A stretch of DNA of 64,000 nt from Rhopalosiphum padi (taxonomy: Eukaryota > Arthropoda > Insecta > Hemiptera > Aphididae): assembly GCF_020882245.1 (NCBI RefSeq), contig NC_083598.1:34385858-34449857 (forward strand), in the 5' to 3' direction. Made by a program: the position numbers and the translations under genes. Every line of letters starts with the position of its first letter. Within the stretch, counting starts at the first letter, position 1. This document shows positions 27,501 to 38,476 of the stretch, in pieces. Under the pieces are notes generated by a model. The model was not told the DNA's origin. It made no database searches and worked only from the letters and a program-made list of their open reading frames with translations.

Positions 27501-30322
27501 TAAGCGTAGATTCCCAAGCTATTTGAATAAAAATGCTGTTCATATGAAACATTAAGTGGGAAAAGTGGCAAAATAAAAATAAAAACATCTATTCATTGTT
27601 TGATCTTTTCAACAGTACCAATTAAAATAAATCTATTAATTATGTTTGCGATATATTTAGTACTAGGGGCAATGTGTAGACTACTAAATATACATTTTGT
27701 TGTTTGATCACGAAATAATATTTCATTGACTGAATTAACTATGTGGTTCAGTTGGATAGATACAAACCATATTTTATAATAAACATAAATATGTATTTAA
27801 AAAATAATTTAAAATAATTATAATCTTTTAAATGCTTAATGTAATTAATATATTACAATATATAATTATGTTCATTAGTTTGTGTCACGTGTTTTGTATA
27901 TTGTAATAAAAACAAATTAGTAATAATTATTGTATAAATCTATTTATTTTTATTTTTTTTTTTATTAATTTCTTTTATAATCGTATATTTGTATTTGTGT
28001 TTATTAATGAATGAATGATATCACAAAAAAATATGCTGAGTATTCATTGTGGAATCTTATATTTTATAATGAACCTTAATTCATTGTAGTTTAAAACTAA
28101 ATACTAAATTAATGTAGGTATGCCTAAAACAATAAACATAATTATACTACAATAAGCGAAGGAGTGTAGGTTGTTATATGTATAAGCATAAAGTATTTAA
28201 AAAGAATTTCAACAAGTTTAAATGAGAAAAAAATAATTGCTAGCAATATTTAAAAATTATTATTACGAAACACAGTTACACAGATGTAGTTGTTGTGTGT
28301 CCGGCGTTCGTCACACTTCATTCATATCTAGACATAACATATTTATCATAATTAATGGAAAATCAATGATAAATCATCACTCATAACATTTTAAAAATGA
28401 TCCCAATCAAAACTAAAATGTTGGTAGCTAGTACTAGCTACTATACATTTAAAATAAACATTATAAATTATAATTTATAATCTATTCAATAAAATATCAA
28501 ATATGAATCAATATATTAATTTAAGAGGCTGAGACTTGGGAGACGTACTATTGTCTATTCTAATTTAATTTCTGGTAACAATTATTATTTAATACCATAC
28601 GAAAATTAACTTACTTCTTTAACGATTTCACTGCATTTCTCAGCTATTTTCAATAATTTTTCAAATATTAAATCATATTCTTCGATGGACAAGATGTCCA
28701 TTCTACGCAACGGTTCTCCGTATAATTCTTTGGCGGATTTTAGGCATGTAATATATGCTATCTCGTCGTAAATGAACTTCTCAGTAAGACAATATCTTCC
28801 ATCGTTTTCTAAAAAAAAAAAAAATTATAAAGTACATACTATAAAAATTAATATTGTTCAATAATATATAATTCAACGCATTTATAAATTATAATATTGT
28901 TAATGACGTACAATTTATGATAATACTTATCTATTCAAGATTTGAATATATTTTGATCTATTATTTATTAAGGTAATTATATACGTAATTATTTAGAAAC
29001 AAGGTCTTGAAATAATATTTTTATTAGTTAGTATATAAATTATAAACTACCTAATTATTGTTCCTTTTACATTATTACATGCTGTCTCCTCTGCATTGAT
29101 TGTTATACATTCTCATTCGGCTTATGTGTATTATTGTTATTTTTTATAATAATAATTAAAAATCTACTGCCCCAAATTTAAACTTTTTAATTTTTCGATA
29201 AGCCAGTATGAGTAATATTATAATATAATAATATATAATATAATATATAATATATATTATTATATATTTTAATATGGCCCTTACACTACGAGGATTAATT
29301 ATATAGCAAGTTCAGCTGTATATAAATACCTATATTTTACTTACATTTATAAAAAAAAATATATATATAACAGTAAATTAAACAGATTGATTGTAATATA
29401 ATAATAATAATAATTATTATTATTATAAGTGTAATAGATTTATATAGTATAATCTACAAATATATAGACTGTGTTGATAAAAAAATTCTACAATTTACAT
29501 TTTATTAGGTATTGTTTATAATTTTAAATTAAATATTAATTTAATTTATCAATACTAAGGTTTTAAGATGATATAAATATTAATATAAAAATATATTTAT
29601 AAATAATAATAATAACTATTTAAGAGATATTCTTATTCTACCCCACCCTCACCCGATTAAAAAGGTATTGAGAATTTTCAACTGTGACCTTCCAAAAGTA
29701 TTAACTACATCCATTTTTTACCAGAAAACTACTTTAAAGTTGATGATAGGAATATTTTTTCTAATGAAAACAATTTCTTCACATAAAAAAAATAGCCCAT
29801 ATAATTGTTAAATCAATTCATTCTTCATCCTACTCAGAATCTAAAATGCAATCATTGTCCACGATTAATTTTGTACAGCATTATTTCTACAAGTTATAAA
29901 ATATATCTTTTAAAAATCAATATTATATTTTGTAGATCAATGAATGTTTATTTAATCACGTTATACTGTTATAGACATAAATGGTTTTTAAAAAATATAT
30001 TTTGCTCGCGTGATGAAACGGCAGGCGACTCGCATAGGCAACTAATACAGCACGTCTGCCGTACAAGTAAAACGGTACAAAGTTGGGCGAGCGTACATAT
30101 ACAACGATATTATTATTGTATGTATTATTTACCGTGCTTTTGATCCGAACGGAATTGATCTTCTTGCACGATTACAATGTCTCCTACTAGGAAATCAATA
30201 GTGCAATTTTCGTCGATTTCAGCTAGTGACCCGCCCAGATAATAGCCAGGTTGTTCCAGGCTGAATTCGAATACCAAACCGGCCAGCAATTGCTTAATCG
30301 TCTGATCACTACATCCCGTCAT
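6479..30322 (-). CDS. RhoGEF (DH-domain) protein, partial, five exons joined in phase
   Basis: Exons 30322-30133, 28808-28615, 26634-26589, 6910-6841 and 6581-6479 have GT-AG borders and join without frame error into 201 codons. Residues 1-63 form a lead segment ending in a hydrophobic-acidic stretch (TIDFLVGDIVIVQED) that loosely resembles an SH3 strand pattern; that is weak. From about residue 70 the sequence follows the Dbl-homology fold. TEKFIYDEIAYITCLK contains the conserved helix-1 Glu (E79) that contacts the GTPase switch in this family, followed by ELYGEPL. Next come IEEYDLIFEKL, NMENWDPVIAQIGSLF and FWDHYNDY, then VDEDF-type helices (LDEDFVAFCVQRKG). The usual DH domain is about 200 residues; about 130 are here, and the C-terminal helices and the PH domain must lie left of the window. 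Expected role: activating Rho-family GTPases at membrane or cytoskeleton. Subfamily not recognised. Confidence 0.8.
6841..6910 (-). CDS. RhoGEF exon D
   Basis: 70 nt, acceptor GATTTTAG|GTAGC, donor AAAGA|GTAAGT. With the base left by exon C it encodes GSLFSTNFWDHYNDYQDV and HRHAK, then shares a Glu codon with exon E. The frame is open only in the phase predicted by exon C, which is strong support although exon C is 19.7 kb away. Confidence 0.8.
7850..8155 (+). mobile_element. Probable non-LTR retrotransposon 3'-end fragment
   Basis: The stretch ending in AGCCGTTTTCAAGTGATG followed by TGGTTCCTAACGAGCAGC and a T/A-rich end resembles the 3' tails of insect RTE/CR1-like elements (the ...CAGCCGTTCTCGAGT... 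type, from general knowledge). No reverse transcriptase is present. Upstream limit uncertain. Confidence 0.4.
8530..8920. other. CpG-richer island in the large intron
   Basis: Base composition is clearly richer in C, G and CpG than the surroundings. Open frames on the plus strand (60 and 67 codons) have no recognisable content or good splice context. Possibly a regulatory element; nothing more can be said. Confidence 0.35.
12012..12390 (+). pseudogene. Truncated PIF/Harbinger (HARBI1-like) transposase, N-terminal fragment
   Basis: From the ATG at 12199 a 63-codon frame reads MDIANAQNVRP and then RQRKIYKILKNSYIELTNNE and RKKYRFSKAESLHIVHKI. This matches the N-terminal pattern of Harbinger nucleases in insects: an aromatic/basic start, L...E...R.RFSKE, then a hydrophobic helix. 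The full protein is about 350-400 residues and its DDE nuclease part is absent, so the copy is dead. The preceding DNA from a GGGG at 12012, with the repeated word CGATAAAC(T/C)T, could be the element's 5' terminal region. No matching right terminus is seen. Confidence 0.55.
13150..13730. promoter_or_regulatory. CpG-rich block followed by a TTG/TTA microsatellite
   Basis: About 450 bases are strongly enriched in CpG (many CGCG, GCGC and ACGCG words), making overlapping 63-127 codon frames on both strands, which is typical of composition rather than coding. It ends in a (TTG/TTA)n tract at about 13639-13704. Possible internal promoter or enhancer of the RhoGEF gene; no convincing splice donor was identified. 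Confidence 0.3.
13846..13920 (+). mobile_element. hAT-like element left end (fragment)
   Basis: CAGTGGCTCAACCATTAATT followed by a purine-rich GGGAGAGGGTCC is similar to the CAGTGGCG.AACCA ends of hAT-type nonautonomous elements. No right end or 8-bp target duplication was found, so it is a fragment or a chance match. Confidence 0.35.
14711..15540. mobile_element. Dispersed repeat, copy 1 (ends GATTCTGAACGGAG)
   Basis: The left end GATTCTAAACGGAGATGAT (14711) is the inverted copy, with small changes, of the right end ATCACTCCGTTCAGAATC (to 15540), giving an 830-bp element. Related internal and end sequence recurs at 29640-29841, 36301-36800, 51295 onward and 59319-60269. It has no coding frame. 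The sequence just outside (AAAGTGGGCAAGTGATGATAATCG) may belong to the same family, so the real element could be longer. Confidence 0.6.
19190..19680. other. CpG-richer island in the large intron
   Basis: Two CpG-enriched patches (about 19306-19375 and 19440-19570) separated by A+T-rich DNA, with minus-strand open frames of 61 and 86 codons lacking recognisable content. Candidate regulatory DNA only. Confidence 0.3.
20422..20985. mobile_element. Nonautonomous TIR transposon (564 bp) with 4-bp flanking duplication
   Basis: The left terminus ATTGGTGCAACTAGG (20422-20436) and the right terminus CCTAGTTGCATCAAT (20971-20985) are inverted copies with one mismatch in 15. TGCT flanks both sides (20418-20421 and 20986-20989). 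Subterminal G-rich and C-rich runs (GGGGGGATTTGAGGGGG; GCAGCCCCCT) are also roughly inverted. No coding capacity. The ...GCAACTAGG end resembles hAT ends, but a hAT insertion should give an 8-bp duplication, so the superfamily is unclear. Confidence 0.6.
23100..24600. other. CpG-richer region in the large intron
   Basis: Alternating CpG-rich and TA-rich sequence with five chance frames on both strands. No protein content or paired splice sites were recognised. Possible regulatory region. Confidence 0.25.
26589..26634 (-). CDS. RhoGEF exon C (short DH exon)
   Basis: 46 nt, acceptor TTTTAG|TTACAA, donor AAATAG|GTAAGT. It encodes LQSNMENWDPVIAQI plus one base. Both borders fit the neighbouring exons in phase, and the text fits the DH consensus between the IF helix and the FW..Y segment. 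Confidence 0.8.
26635..28614 (-). other. RhoGEF intron between exons B and C
   Basis: 2.0 kb of A+T-rich noncoding DNA; two plus-strand frames at 27070-27397 look like chance. No structured element recognised apart from simple sequence. Confidence 0.6.
28615..28808 (-). CDS. RhoGEF exon B (start of DH domain)
   Basis: 194 nt, acceptor in a long T tract (TTTTTTTTAG|AAAACG), donor AAAGAA|GTAAGT. It completes the split codon from exon A and ends in phase 0. It encodes helix 1 of the DH domain (DEIAYITCLKSAKELYGEPL) and the following IEEYDLIFEKLLKIAEKCSE segment, matching the DH pattern E..Y...L....E.Y..PL...E...IF.</thinking>. Confidence 0.82.
29640..29841. mobile_element. Dispersed repeat, partial copy 2
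   Basis: It ends in ATCCTACTCAGAATC, matching the right end of the element at 14711-15540, and the preceding 200 bases show the same layout (ACATAAAAAAAAT..., TTGTTAAATCAATTCATTC). The left end is missing. It lies in the intron between RhoGEF exons A and B. Confidence 0.45.
30133..30322 (-). CDS. RhoGEF exon A (lead segment)
   Basis: 190 nt, acceptor TTGTGTTTCAG|ATGACGGG, donor AAAGCACG|GTAAAT. It encodes 63 residues plus one base (phase 1 exit). Its first three bases are ATG, so translation could start here, or this could be an internal exon with an earlier start (see the candidate upstream exons). The encoded end TIDFLVGDIVIVQEDQF lies just before the DH domain. Confidence 0.75.
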
Positions 30323-31394
30323 CTGAAACACAAACAAGAGATGAACTATTTAGAGTTTTGCATATTTTATTTACGTCTTCTGTTGAATAGTTAAAATTAA
30401 AAATAAATTTCTAATAGTTTATTAATAATAGGTATTAGAAACAAATGGCAAACAATACACGATGACTGATTTAACCGTTCAATAAACTGTGCGTCAACTC
30501 TAATACTATCATCATCCAAGAACAAGGTCAATTCTATGGACGAAGAATACGTTCAATAAATACAAAATATATGAGACAAGCCACTCACTAGCATTCTCAT
30601 ACATAATTAAAATACATTAAAAATGTCAAAATTAACAAAAGTGAGTCACCACACTTACTGATATTATATTATTTGTATTATTAATTGTATAACTAACTGT
30701 ATTCTATAAATACTACAGTATCTAGTGATCAAAATATACATAATTGGTATTTATACATTTAGTTACGATAATTAAGGGAGATTTTGAACTAGAAGCGAGT
30801 TCGTTTTAAATGCATATGTGATGACCAATCGTATTAATCGAGTATAGAGAATTTCTTTACGATAAGTACTTTTTGTTTTCATAAGTAGAATTTGTTTTTA
30901 TCATAACGATATTAAATACTTATAATTAATTAATAAATAATAAAAAACGTTTTAAAAGTGTATTAGTTATAATTAGTAAATACGGTATAAAAACAATATA
31001 CATTCAATCACAAGAAGATATTTAAAATTATTTGGGTAGGTAGGTTTGAAATTTAAAGTTTTAGGAATATACACTTGTATTATTGCAGGAATTAAAATCT
31101 AATGGGTTATATAACTATAACATTATTTAGCTTATTAAAATACAATTAAGTTAGGCTGTATGTAGTTAAGATCTGCATAGTGGTCCTAAACAGTGTTAAA
31201 TTGTTTAATTTCCGTACTATTATCTAGCTTTAAAGTTAAAACATGTATGTTGAAAACCAATACTACTTGATTTATATTATTTAATAATTTATCAATTGAA
31301 GGATTTTTCATATTTTACTAAACAATAAGTACGAATAGTACGATAATCATTGTCTGTCAATCTGTGTCTTTAAAACGTAATAGCGGGTACTTAC

Positions 31395-31426
31395 GCGGAG
31401 CGATTTTACAGAAATATAATTTGCCT
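31395..31426 (-). CDS. Candidate RhoGEF micro-exon (5' of exon A)
   Basis: A 32-nt segment with acceptor CCAGCAG|AGGC and strong donor CTCCGC|GTAAGTAC. Read in the phase needed by exon A it is open and gives ANYISVKSLR directly before MTGCSDQ. It also accepts the phase-1 exit of the candidate first exon at 39005-39020. The acceptor lacks a good pyrimidine tract and the piece is too short to be recognised by content, so this is tentative. Confidence 0.3.
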
Positions 31427-32093
31427 CTGCTGGCGTTTAACATACTAAGTTTTTATTTTTAGGCACTATCAAAACAATCTGTTACGTGTTATTTTACTCT
31501 TTAACCGATCTTTATGAAAATGAAAGTGTCAAATTTAATTATACAGTTTTCTATTAATTTTAGTAATTATACATGCTCGTTGACTGTGAAACTATAATCA
31601 TAGCTCTACATCCGTTATATCATAAACGGTGATTGTTTTGTTTGTCAAAATAAAATTGATGAATGATGAACGACAGCTAGCAGCTGGGTAATGTCTATGT
31701 AGCCCTAAAACATTATTTTAATATTTAATTTTTAATTTTAGATCAACTATATCACATACAAATCTTACGACTTAAATAATATCACAGTGGTACTATTTTT
31801 ATGGAAATTAAATTCAAGCCGCGGGAATATGTATATACATATAAGTTTTTTAAATTCAAATTCAAACGTGAACATTTGCGAAGCGAGTTTACGTGATACT
31901 CATTACTTACTATATAAAATATATGGTATTACGAATAGTAAGTATTATATTATATAATTACTAATTAGGTAGGTATGCATATTTGGATGCAAAAATGTAC
32001 GAACATATGCAACACATGTATGATGGTCATATTATATTTTTTCAGCTATGTGATGGCTAATAATAAAAAATTATGCACTTTATTAAATATAAC

Positions 32094-32156
32094 CATTGAT
32101 TATAAATACTAGTATTAACTAGTATTATATACTAGTATTAGTATTTATAATCAATG
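32094..32156. repeat. Long palindrome (63 bp)
   Basis: CATTGATTATAAATACTA at 32094-32111 is repeated as its exact inverted copy at the right arm (ending 32156), with further partly paired CTAGTATTA words in the middle. It could extrude as a cruciform, or be the tip of a foldback element. Immediately to the right is a stretch (32160-32500) with open frames on both strands and no recognised product. Confidence 0.85.
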
Positions 32157-32615
32157 ATATAACTGTGGTGGTCAGCGGCGAGGCTACAAACATACTGCTG
32201 CATGGGACTGTGCAGTTAGAAAAGCCACAGACAAACATAAAATTTATTTTGTTGTTTATGATTTCAAGTTCCCAGGACTGTCGTGCGACTAATTTGACAA
32301 TTAATTTCACCGAACATTTACACGGTTTCAGATTTTTTTTTTATATAATTCTTGTGATATTGAGTCGTCTGATATTCACACACGTATACCATAATGCGTG
32401 TGCTACACTTGATGGCGTCATAATAACTCATAATATATTATTAAACACTAACAGCGGAACGCAAACGCGATCGTATACCATTAATCGAATTATCATATAA
32501 TGATGTTTCCCGTATACGTATGTATACAAAACACCACTGTAGTAAACATGCGTCTACCTATATAATAATAATATAATATATATAAACGGTTCTTGTGGAA
32601 TCAAAAAAAACTTAC

Positions 32616-33000
32616 ACCCGCCGTGTAACGGTTGTTTGTGACCTTGCGTAAGGCCGTGGGTGAAATTTTCACACACGCGGTCAATAATACAATTCGTATT
32701 ACTGCATTTAAGGTCGTCGTAAACTAGAGATCGCGCGTACGGTAGGTATAATCGCAGCCTCCGGGCGCACGCAAACCCATGCTACGACCGTCGCCGATAA
32801 CGACGACGACGAAGATGATGACGACTGTGGCGGCACCGGCAGAAGCAGATCGTCGACCGTAAACCGTTACGTGGAGACGTTTATTTATATATTTATTATA
32901 TATAATATATATGCTCTGCAAACCCGTTTCGCGCAAACCGGGAATAGATAACTTGGCGCATGTTATTATACGAAAATGCGCAGTACAGAACAGATGTACG
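32616..33000 (-). promoter_or_regulatory. CpG-rich promoter-like block with possible noncoding first exon
   Basis: Strong local CpG enrichment (GACGACGACGAAGATGATGA; CTCCGGGCGCACGC), unlike the A+T-rich surroundings. On the minus strand it ends in a good donor, GCGGGT|GTAAGT at 32615-32610. That makes it a plausible alternative 5'-UTR exon for the RhoGEF gene 2.3 kb downstream. The only ATG frames inside are short. Confidence 0.35.
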
Positions 33001-33857
33001 CTAATAAGCATAATATTTATGTTGAGCGAGCAAAAAATTTTCTTTAAGGAGCAATTTTCCAGAAAATTTTCCTCGGAATTCGCAAATGTAAGATATTGCA
33101 GTCAGAGTAAATGCTATAAATTTTGTGATAGGTATAATAATATGTGAATTTCACGATTTAGACACGACCGTACGGTGTATAATATATAATCATATACCAT
33201 TATAGATTATAATCTTATTTAGTCAATAAATATTCCAATTAAAAATAATAAAAGTTCTATTGGCATATTGCATAATATTATATAGTATCGTTGTTGTCTA
33301 AATGACGTGTTTCTTTTCACGATCGCACGTAAATTGATTTATGTATAGAATACGAATACAAAATACAGTTTCTCCGAGATGTTCACTAATGTGAAATTCT
33401 AAACTGGATCGACAGAACAAACATCATGGAAACCCGCTCGCAAAGATTTAAAAAAATATATAAAATCGCAAAAAATTATGCTACTACAGATAATTAGTTA
33501 TTTTTCGAATAGCATTACATCGAAACTGTTAACCAATCGAAATACTTATGGGGTATTAGTATATTACTACCTACTAACAGTACTAACTACTATAAAAATC
33601 AATAATCGAGTTAAAATGGTAGTGATACTAATAATTTTATTCGAAATTCGTTGAAGCATACCAATTTATATTGATATTTGGTAGTTTGGTATACAAATGG
33701 AAACTCAAACGCTTTGAGTTTGTTATGTCATAATTTATACAATCGATTCTGCATATCATATTCAATCTTTTAGCTGCGGTAAACAATATATATTCAGGAT
33801 TTCGATTTGCAATTATTCAACAATTGCTACGATTACACAATAAACAACTTACACCAT

Positions 33858-33983
33858 ACCTCCAACTTAGTGAGATGTGTGTCATTAACTTGTTGGGTGT
33901 TATTATCATAATGGTCTATCGCCGATATGGAAAATAATACACTAATCAAAAGTAGCAATCAGAAATATTCATTATAAATATCG
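33858..33983 (-). pseudogene. Broken signal-peptide exon candidate
   Basis: On the minus strand an ATG at 33980-33978 begins MNIS and then leaves the frame. In another frame from about 33966 the sequence reads LLLLISVLFSISAIDHYDNN and continues TQQVNDTHLTKLE to a possible donor (GAG|GTATGG, or a little later TGGT|GTAAGT). The hydrophobic run followed by a polar region is what a secreted-protein first exon looks like, but an in-frame TGA and lack of an in-frame ATG separate it from a start. It may be a decayed first exon of a small secreted protein, an assembly base error, or chance. No downstream exons recognised. Confidence 0.3.
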
Positions 33984-35842
33984 TAATAGTTATAAATTAT
34001 AATATTATTATAATATGTTTTTGAGGCACTCATTTTTGATAAATTAAATAAATGTTCAACACAATATATCATTACTACTATTTCATTCTTACAATTTGAA
34101 GGAAAAAATCATTTTTTTTATAAATTATATTTTTACTATAGGTATTATAAAAAAAATCTAAACAATTGTATTATTCAAAATAGTGTAATCGAAAATATCT
34201 ACAATTTTTTTTGCTTCAAAATTGGACAAGAAAAAAATTGCACTTCATTAATTTTCATTTGTGCTTACTTGCGTTTTAACAAGTTTTATCGAAACACAAT
34301 AAAAATAATAATAATATATGATCTGAAATATTTTTATAATTAACAACTAGAACGAAAATATTATAGATTTATACATAGAATTCTATGTTTCAGGTTGAGC
34401 TGTATTATATTTTTATACTTCTTAGAACGAGCAAATTTTTAAAGATAACATTTTGAAATTGTTGTTGATAAAAGAATATATTTACAGTTACGTCCATTGT
34501 TAGTAAAAATTGTTTTGTATAGATTAAATCTGATGAATTAAAATATATTTATACTTTAATTAAATTAAATAAATGTTCTGTTAAATATTTTTCTTTAAAA
34601 TTTTCTTTTAAAATAATGGTTTCTAAAGTAAAGATATAAAACAATCGTTTAAAAATTAAAAGTAAAAAAGTTTATGACAGCATAGCTATTGCCTATCTTT
34701 TAACTTTCTTTCCAATTAATATACCTTCCTACATGGCTACATACACATTACACATTTATAATTCAACGAAACATGCAATTATTTCTGTGAAAGAATATAT
34801 AATACCTGTACTTCCGGAATACTGCAATTCAGTGTAGATAATAATGGACGATTTCGAATAGACACGGAATTTAATCAACTCCGTAATCCGTAGTTACTCA
34901 TTTTATCAGCAGCTATAGGTACAGGAGATATCTAAGTAAACGTATTAAAAATTATAGAATCGAAGATAACGGGAATTATTCACAAAATCATTTACATCAT
35001 GAAACTTAGTGAGTTAACTTCGACCTCCCATACTGCATAAAATATTATATTGTGTTAGGTACACAATCTATTTTTAAAAATCAATTATGTACCTTACGAT
35101 TCACACTATGAAGGTATAAATAAACTGTTACGCGTACAATGCACTATAATCATATAATAAATAGTTGACTGTAGATAGGTTTGGTACATTACACATCCAA
35201 CAATACCCAATATCCACATGATTATTGCACACCTGTGAGATTAGTTTTATAAACAATTTTATAACGCAATAGTTCATCATTGCCTACACAATATTATCGT
35301 CATAAACTTATCCTTCATTCTTGTTTATTTAATACATCGCTCTTTTGAAACACTGAAATATAAAATTAATTTAAAGTACTGTCCAAACACGAAAATTAAA
35401 AAAGAAAATCTGACAAATAAGAAGAAAAATCTAACAATCAAAAATTGGATCCAGCAAATTGTTCAAACATCAAGTATTATTACGTTTTATTTTAATATTT
35501 CATCAAATTATTCGTTATATAATATCATGCATATTTATTGAAATGTATAATATAAAATTTAAAATGGGAATGGATAATAATTTTTATACTATGAATTTAA
35601 ATAAAATGTTTTTGTTCATGGGTAGATAATTTCGGTATATAATATTTCTACAGATACATTAATAATTTATATGAAAAATTTGATTATTATGGTGCACGAA
35701 TAAAATACTTTGTGTACATACAAATAATAATTAATATAATTACATTCACCAAACTTCAGAATACAACATATACATAGACAAATAATATAAATGCCAGAAT
35801 AATAATATAATGAAATTGTATTGATCTATCACAGTACCTATA

Positions 35843-36880
35843 CAGAGTGATTCACTAAACATGCATGTCCCCGTTTTTACCTTTATAAAAAATTCATTCA
35901 AATTCTGATTTTTGAGTATATTTAAAGATTATATTTTCAATTATACAGGTTTTTATACCATTTAAGTTTAAGGAGTAAAGAACGCTGTCGATTACTTCCT
36001 TTTTCCAAGGATAATCATTAGGTCCATTCTCACTGTTTTTCCAGTAAATTATTAATCAGAAGTGTTTTAAAAAAATGTTAATGTATTTACATAAAAATTC
36101 AAACGATTAATTTTTGAGTTATTTAACTTTGTGTCCTGTTGATAATGGGACCAAGTATAATACTTAAAACTTAATAGGTAGGAAAGTAGGTAACTGATCT
36201 ACTGTATAGCAAAGTAAGTGTAGGTGTCTAGTGCGTATCTCATAATTGAGTAACTCACTGTAATGCGTTCCGTAACCTATAAGTAGTTTAATTAAATTTT
36301 AGTATCTATTATTTACGAGTATAAGGGACCTTGTATACATTTTTAACATTTTTAAAAAGTGAAAATATTTTTACAAACTTTTATAAAAAAAAAAAAAACG
36401 ATAATTTCAAATATTGATAAATAGCTCTAAAAGGGATTAAATATTTTGAACATTTTATTATTTATAGAAAATGCTAAAATATAAATTCGGTAGAAACTTT
36501 AAGTATCCATGATTATTTATTTTAAGTAACAAAAACGACAAAAATACAAAATCGAATTTGCCAAAAATAGGTTTTGCGTAAAAATTCTAGTTTTACCTTC
36601 ATATTTTTTGTTTTTGAAAAGTACTGGGAGCTTTTTATTTTTGCTTCCACTTCATTACAAAATATTAATTAGGTTCAATCTTCTACCAAAAATCATCCTC
36701 AAAGTTTAAATTCCAAGTATTTTTACTCCTTCGTAAGGCAATAACAGACAAAAAAACACATCATTGTAAAATTAATAAGTACATGCATCGCTCAGAATTT
36801 ATGATTTTAATATTCAAAATTTGAATACATTTATTATTGAAGAAAAAAGTGGGGGTGAGCATAATTGACGAATCACTCTG
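35843..36880. mobile_element. Mariner/Tc1-type nonautonomous element (about 1.04 kb)
   Basis: Termini CAGAGTGATTC (35843) and GAATCACTCTG (to 36880) are perfect 11-bp inverted repeats. The match continues patchily for about 39 bp (shared ATGC, CCCC and TTTT blocks). TA flanks both ends (35841-35842 and 36881-36882), the Tc1/mariner target. No transposase frame. It contains a copy of the dispersed repeat module (about 36301-36800), so either that module is part of this family or one element inserted in the other. Confidence 0.65.
36301..36800. mobile_element. Dispersed repeat module, copy 3 (inside the mariner-type element)
   Basis: Shares with 14711-15540 the order: ATAGCTCTAAAAGG-type word, AAGTAT...GATTATTTATTTT, GTTTTGCGTAAAAATTCTAG, GAAAAGTACTGGGAG..TTTT, ACACATCATTGTAAAATTAAT and a right end ATCGCTCAGAATTT. 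The left end is not distinct. Recognised by eye only; percent identity not computed. Confidence 0.5.
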
Positions 36881-38476
36881 TATATTTTGATTTTGGTAAA
36901 ATCAAAGACGAATGATGTTCTATGTCATCTTACGTATAAACAATAGAAATTTATATATTATATTAATTAATTTCAATATATAAAAATCACAAAATGAACA
37001 TACCAATACAAGAAATCATCTGTACGTATAGACGGACAGTGTAGGAGAAGGGAACGTAGATACAGCCCACATATCTGAAGTTAGGTTATCCGGAATATTT
37101 GATTTCGGTTCAGGGGGTCTATTCATCTACAATCACCCGTGATAACCTACGGCATTCATATCATTCACATAAAACATCAAAACCCAACATGGATATAATA
37201 AATGAAGATCGTAAACCCGGAATACGTGCGGATGCTATACAGATGTATATATATATATTTTTAAACAGCCCTAAAAAAACATTTTTAATATTTATCATGT
37301 ATTATATGTACATAGTGTGAATTTACGAATTTTTGAATGGAGTATAACAAATCAATTATATTGTTATGGGTAATACACGTGCATGTAATGCGTACATTTT
37401 CTATAGAGTAATTGGGACAAGAGTGAATCAAACTTGTGACGATTGTATATTATCTAACAGTAGTTTATATAGTATAGTGATTAACATTATATCAGTGTTT
37501 GACGAGTATAATATAATATAATTATGGATTGAAATTCCATAAGTGACCGTATTTTCACATTCTGACTTGATCTACACGTAGGGTGCAGGTGGTTCAGTGG
37601 CAAATTTCACGGTATTTTATTCGATAAATTCTAATTGGGTTCTCACAAATGAGTTTTGGACGAGGCGCCTCTAATGTATTTTGCAACTATTCTTATTTTC
37701 AATGTTAAATTCTTAAAACCACCACTGGGATGAGCTGTGCTCTTGTCAGTTCCTCCGAACGCCTAACAGAAATATAATGTGTGTTCGAGTAAAAATCATA
37801 AATTCGTTTAAGTATATAACTTAGTAGTTAGTACCTACATTAAGTACCTAGCTATAACTTTTAAACGAATAATTATAAATTTCACTAAATTGTATGCACG
37901 ATAAATTATAATAGTAATATTATATGAATCATAAAATTTACAACCTACAGGGTATGAGTGTACTTAATATTTTTATATTGTTTACTTCTACACAAAGATA
38001 TTGTAATATAATATATAATAATTATAGTAAAAACACAATATTTATTTTAGAAAGCGTGAAATGCACAAAAGTGATAAAACTAAACAAATAAAAATGTCCA
38101 TAAATAATAATAATAATAATAATAAATGAATTCATACTTTGAAAACTAAACTTAAGTCAACTTCTAGCTGACATACATGAAAATATACGGTGAAATTTGG
38201 TGATCGGACAGTTATCACATTTTGAAATATAAGAGATGGATAAAATAAGTGTATGTCCATATGTATATATAGTGTGACTTTCCATTAAACACGTTGATCT
38301 TAATTGCGTGTTGGGTGTTCTGAACCTGCTAAGTAACTGACCGGTTGGCGAAATAAACAAACCGTATAGTATCCTAAGATGCATACATCGTTTTTACCAA
38401 CGGAACATATTTAATGGTGTTAATCTAAATTTTGTCGTTTTATATAGAATTTTAGATAAAATATCATAAAACTTAC

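Larger units (their letters stand above)
30323..38470. other. Upstream/intronic region of the RhoGEF gene
   Basis: A+T-rich DNA without firmly supported exons. It holds the candidate micro-exon (31.4 kb), palindrome (32.1 kb), CpG-rich block (32.6-33.0 kb), broken signal-peptide exon (33.9 kb) and mariner-type element (35.8-36.9 kb). Frames at 32165-32500 and 37099-37320 are not recognised as protein. Confidence 0.5.

Noticed and set aside
28020..28330. Possible insertion around a GTGTCCGGCGTTCGTCACAC word
   Set aside because: No inverted ends, target duplication or coding content could be found.
32165..32500. 111-codon plus-strand frame beside the palindrome
   Set aside because: Content is not recognisable and an overlapping minus-strand frame is equally plausible; it may be transposon-derived but I cannot support a product.
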